This document shows, piece by piece, positions 6,116 to 6,993 of a DNA stretch of 6,993 bases. The position numbers and the translations under genes are program-made. Source of the stretch: CAYQQR01 sp964420035 (lineage in GTDB: Bacteria > Bacteroidota > Bacteroidia > Bacteroidales > SM23-62); the NCBI GenBank assembly GCA_964420035.1, contig CAYQQR010000078.1, positions 1-6,993 on the forward strand. The letters run 5' to 3'. The notes beneath the pieces were generated by a model that was given only the letters and a program-made list of their open reading frames with translations, ran no database searches and had not been told where the DNA came from. Positions within the stretch are counted from its first letter, which is position 1. Every line of letters starts with the position of its first letter.

Positions 6116-6829
6116 ATGGACCTTGAAAATGAAGATAAGATAAAACGGGCCTTTCGTGAAAAGGACTGGAACGAGATCAAAACCTACGATTCCTGGCAGA
6201 TCTTTAAAATTATGTCTGAGTTCGTGGAAGGATATGAAAAACTTGCCCGTATCGGGCCCTGTGTTAGCATTTTCGGCTCCGCCCGCACCACCCCCGATAA
6301 TAAATACTACAAGCTTGCAGAAGACATCGCTTTTAAATTGACCCGGCATGGCTACGGGGTTATCACCGGGGGTGGCCCCGGGATCATGGAAGCAGCCAAT
6401 ATGGGGGCCAAAAAAGGTAAAGGCCGCTCGGTCGGTATCAACATAGACCTGCCCTTTGAACAGGAAGCCAACCTTTTTATCGATTCGGATAAACTGATCA
6501 CCTTCGATCATTTTTTTGTTCGCAAGGTAATGTTCATGCGCTATGCCCAGGGCTTCATCGTGCTTCCCGGGGGCTTCGGCACCCTTGATGAGATGTTTGA
6601 AGCCATCACCCTGATACAAACCCAAAAGATCGGTAAGTTCCCCATCGTTCTGGTAGGAAAAAAATACTGGGAAGGACTGTTCAAGTGGGTCACGGAAACC
6701 ATGCTGGAACAGGAGAAGAATATCAGTCCGGAGGACATGGAGATCTTTACCATCGTCGATACCGCGGAAGAAGCGGTGGATTTCATTAATGAATTCTATT
6801 CCAAATATCTCCTGTCTCCGAATTTCTGA
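6116..6829 (+). CDS. LOG family (TIGR00730) Rossmann-fold protein
   Basis: A 237-residue member of the LOG / 'lysine decarboxylase-like' family. Studied members hydrolyse the N-glycosidic bond of nucleoside 5'-monophosphates, releasing base and ribose 5-phosphate; plant and some bacterial members act on cytokinin nucleotides. The older lysine decarboxylase label is misleading. Visible landmarks: SIFGSAR (51-57) on the first strand, the phosphate-binding GGGPGIMEA (85-93), the conserved FFVRK (133-137) and the catalytic PGGFGTLDE (151-159) with Glu159. An N-terminal extension of about 45 charged residues precedes the fold, as in the longer subgroup. It is predicted cytoplasmic, with no signal peptide. 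It starts 18 bases after uvrA with no Shine-Dalgarno and may have its own promoter at 6087-6094. The substrate cannot be assigned; housekeeping nucleotide turnover is likelier than hormone synthesis in a bacterium of this type. Confidence 0.92.
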   Translation: MDLENEDKIKRAFREKDWNEIKTYDSWQIFKIMSEFVEGYEKLARIGPCVSIFGSARTTPDNKYYKLAEDIAFKLTRHGYGVITGGGPGIMEAANMGAKKGKGRSVGINIDLPFEQEANLFIDSDKLITFDHFFVRKVMFMRYAQGFIVLPGGFGTLDEMFEAITLIQTQKIGKFPIVLVGKKYWEGLFKWVTETMLEQEKNISPEDMEIFTIVDTAEEAVDFINEFYSKYLLSPNF

Positions 6830-6848
6830 ATCATTGTGCTGAACCCCT

Positions 6849-6884
6849 CCTACGCTAAAGCTTGCGCCTCCGCTAAAGCTTCAG
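6849..6884. repeat. 18-bp tandem pair containing CGCTAAAGCTT
   Basis: Two adjacent 18-base units start at 6849 and 6867. Both read CCT(A/C)CGCTAAAGCTT followed by GCG or CAG, so 15 of 18 positions match. They begin 19 bases after the LOG gene stop codon. Each contains a HindIII-like AAGCTT palindrome. Probably a non-coding dispersed repeat; no function is visible. Confidence 0.7.
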
Positions 6885-6887
6885 CGG
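6870..6887. repeat. Palindromic element downstream of LOG gene
   Basis: CCGCTAAAGCTTCAGCGG is an 18-base palindrome with a single mismatched pair (A/C at the sixth position from each end). It overlaps the second unit of the 18-bp tandem pair. Folded, it could protect the 3' end of the upstream transcript, but no T-run follows, so it is not a canonical intrinsic terminator. A second possible stem, GGCAC (6886-6890) with GTGCC (6909-6913), overlaps its right edge. Confidence 0.55.
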
Positions 6888-6923
6888 CACGCGAACGGCG
6901 GGTAAAAGGTGCCAAAGGGTATT

Positions 6924-6959
6924 CACACCCTCATTCTGAATTCTGAATCCCTGACTGCC
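6924..6959. repeat. Dispersed intergenic repeat, right copy
   Basis: A direct repeat of the block at 46-74, in the same orientation. It begins CACACCCTCAT, carries TTCTGAA twice in tandem (6934-6940 and 6941-6947) where the left copy has it once, then continues ATCCCTGACTGCC. Outside the 7-base duplication it differs from the left copy at two positions. The following 34 bases to the window end are AT-rich, with a run of six T and no recognisable feature. Confidence 0.7.
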
Positions 6960-6993
6960 TTTAGATTAGTGGTATCCTATTTTTTAATTTACT

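Noticed and set aside
6086..6625. 179-codon open frame on the minus strand opposite the LOG gene
   Set aside because: The sense frame carries clear family motifs. The antisense product is compositionally odd and resembles no family.
6870..6887. Intrinsic terminator after the LOG gene
   Set aside because: The stem is plausible but no T-run follows; the next bases are GC-rich.
46..6959. Attachment sites of a mobile island bounded by the direct repeats
   Set aside because: There is no integrase, tRNA or transposase in the window, and the enclosed genes are core chromosomal functions. A dispersed repeat family is the simpler reading.

Overview
The window looks like chromosomal DNA from a member of the Bacteroidota, probably an environmental Bacteroidales-like lineage. 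Three things point there. An ECF sigma factor is coupled to an outer-membrane-barrel protein whose N-terminus resembles an anti-sigma domain. Genes start without convincing Shine-Dalgarno sequences. The proteins themselves (sigma factor, MltD-like transglycosylase, UvrA) have Bacteroidota-type sequence, and one perfect TAnnTTTG-type promoter box is present. All genes lie on the + strand. I found no tRNA, rRNA, CRISPR array, transposase, phage gene or pseudogene.

Layout. Positions 1-206 are non-coding: a six-unit 8-bp tandem repeat, a short block that recurs at the right end of the window, a GC-rich inverted repeat, and the AT-richer leader of the first gene. Positions 210-2155 are a two-gene unit with a 4-bp ATGA stop/start overlap: an ECF sigma-70 factor, then a 465-residue protein with a short cytoplasmic head, one membrane helix, a long acidic linker and a C-terminal beta-barrel. 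Positions 2156-2261 are an AT-rich intergenic stretch, probably holding a promoter. Positions 2262-6097 are a second unit: a membrane-anchored MltD-type lytic transglycosylase and, 11 bp later, a complete UvrA. After 18 bp comes a LOG/TIGR00730-type Rossmann-fold protein (6116-6829), with a possible promoter box inside the last uvrA codons. Positions 6830-6993 are non-coding and again repeat-rich: an 18-bp tandem pair, a palindrome, and the second copy of the left-end block.

How the genes may work together. The first two genes are most simply read as a self-contained signalling pair. The barrel protein's N-terminal cytoplasmic head would hold the sigma factor, and an outer-membrane or periplasmic event would be passed through the single helix. 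This is inference from order, overlap and architecture. The other three genes are housekeeping: peptidoglycan cleavage, nucleotide excision repair, and probably nucleotide phosphoribohydrolase activity. No shared pathway is evident beyond co-transcription of the first two.

The best candidates for a second look are the one-piece sigma-regulator/barrel protein and the near-identical 29-bp block at both ends of the window (27 of 29 bases match, apart from a 7-bp duplication in one copy). The rest is ordinary, well-conserved chromosome.
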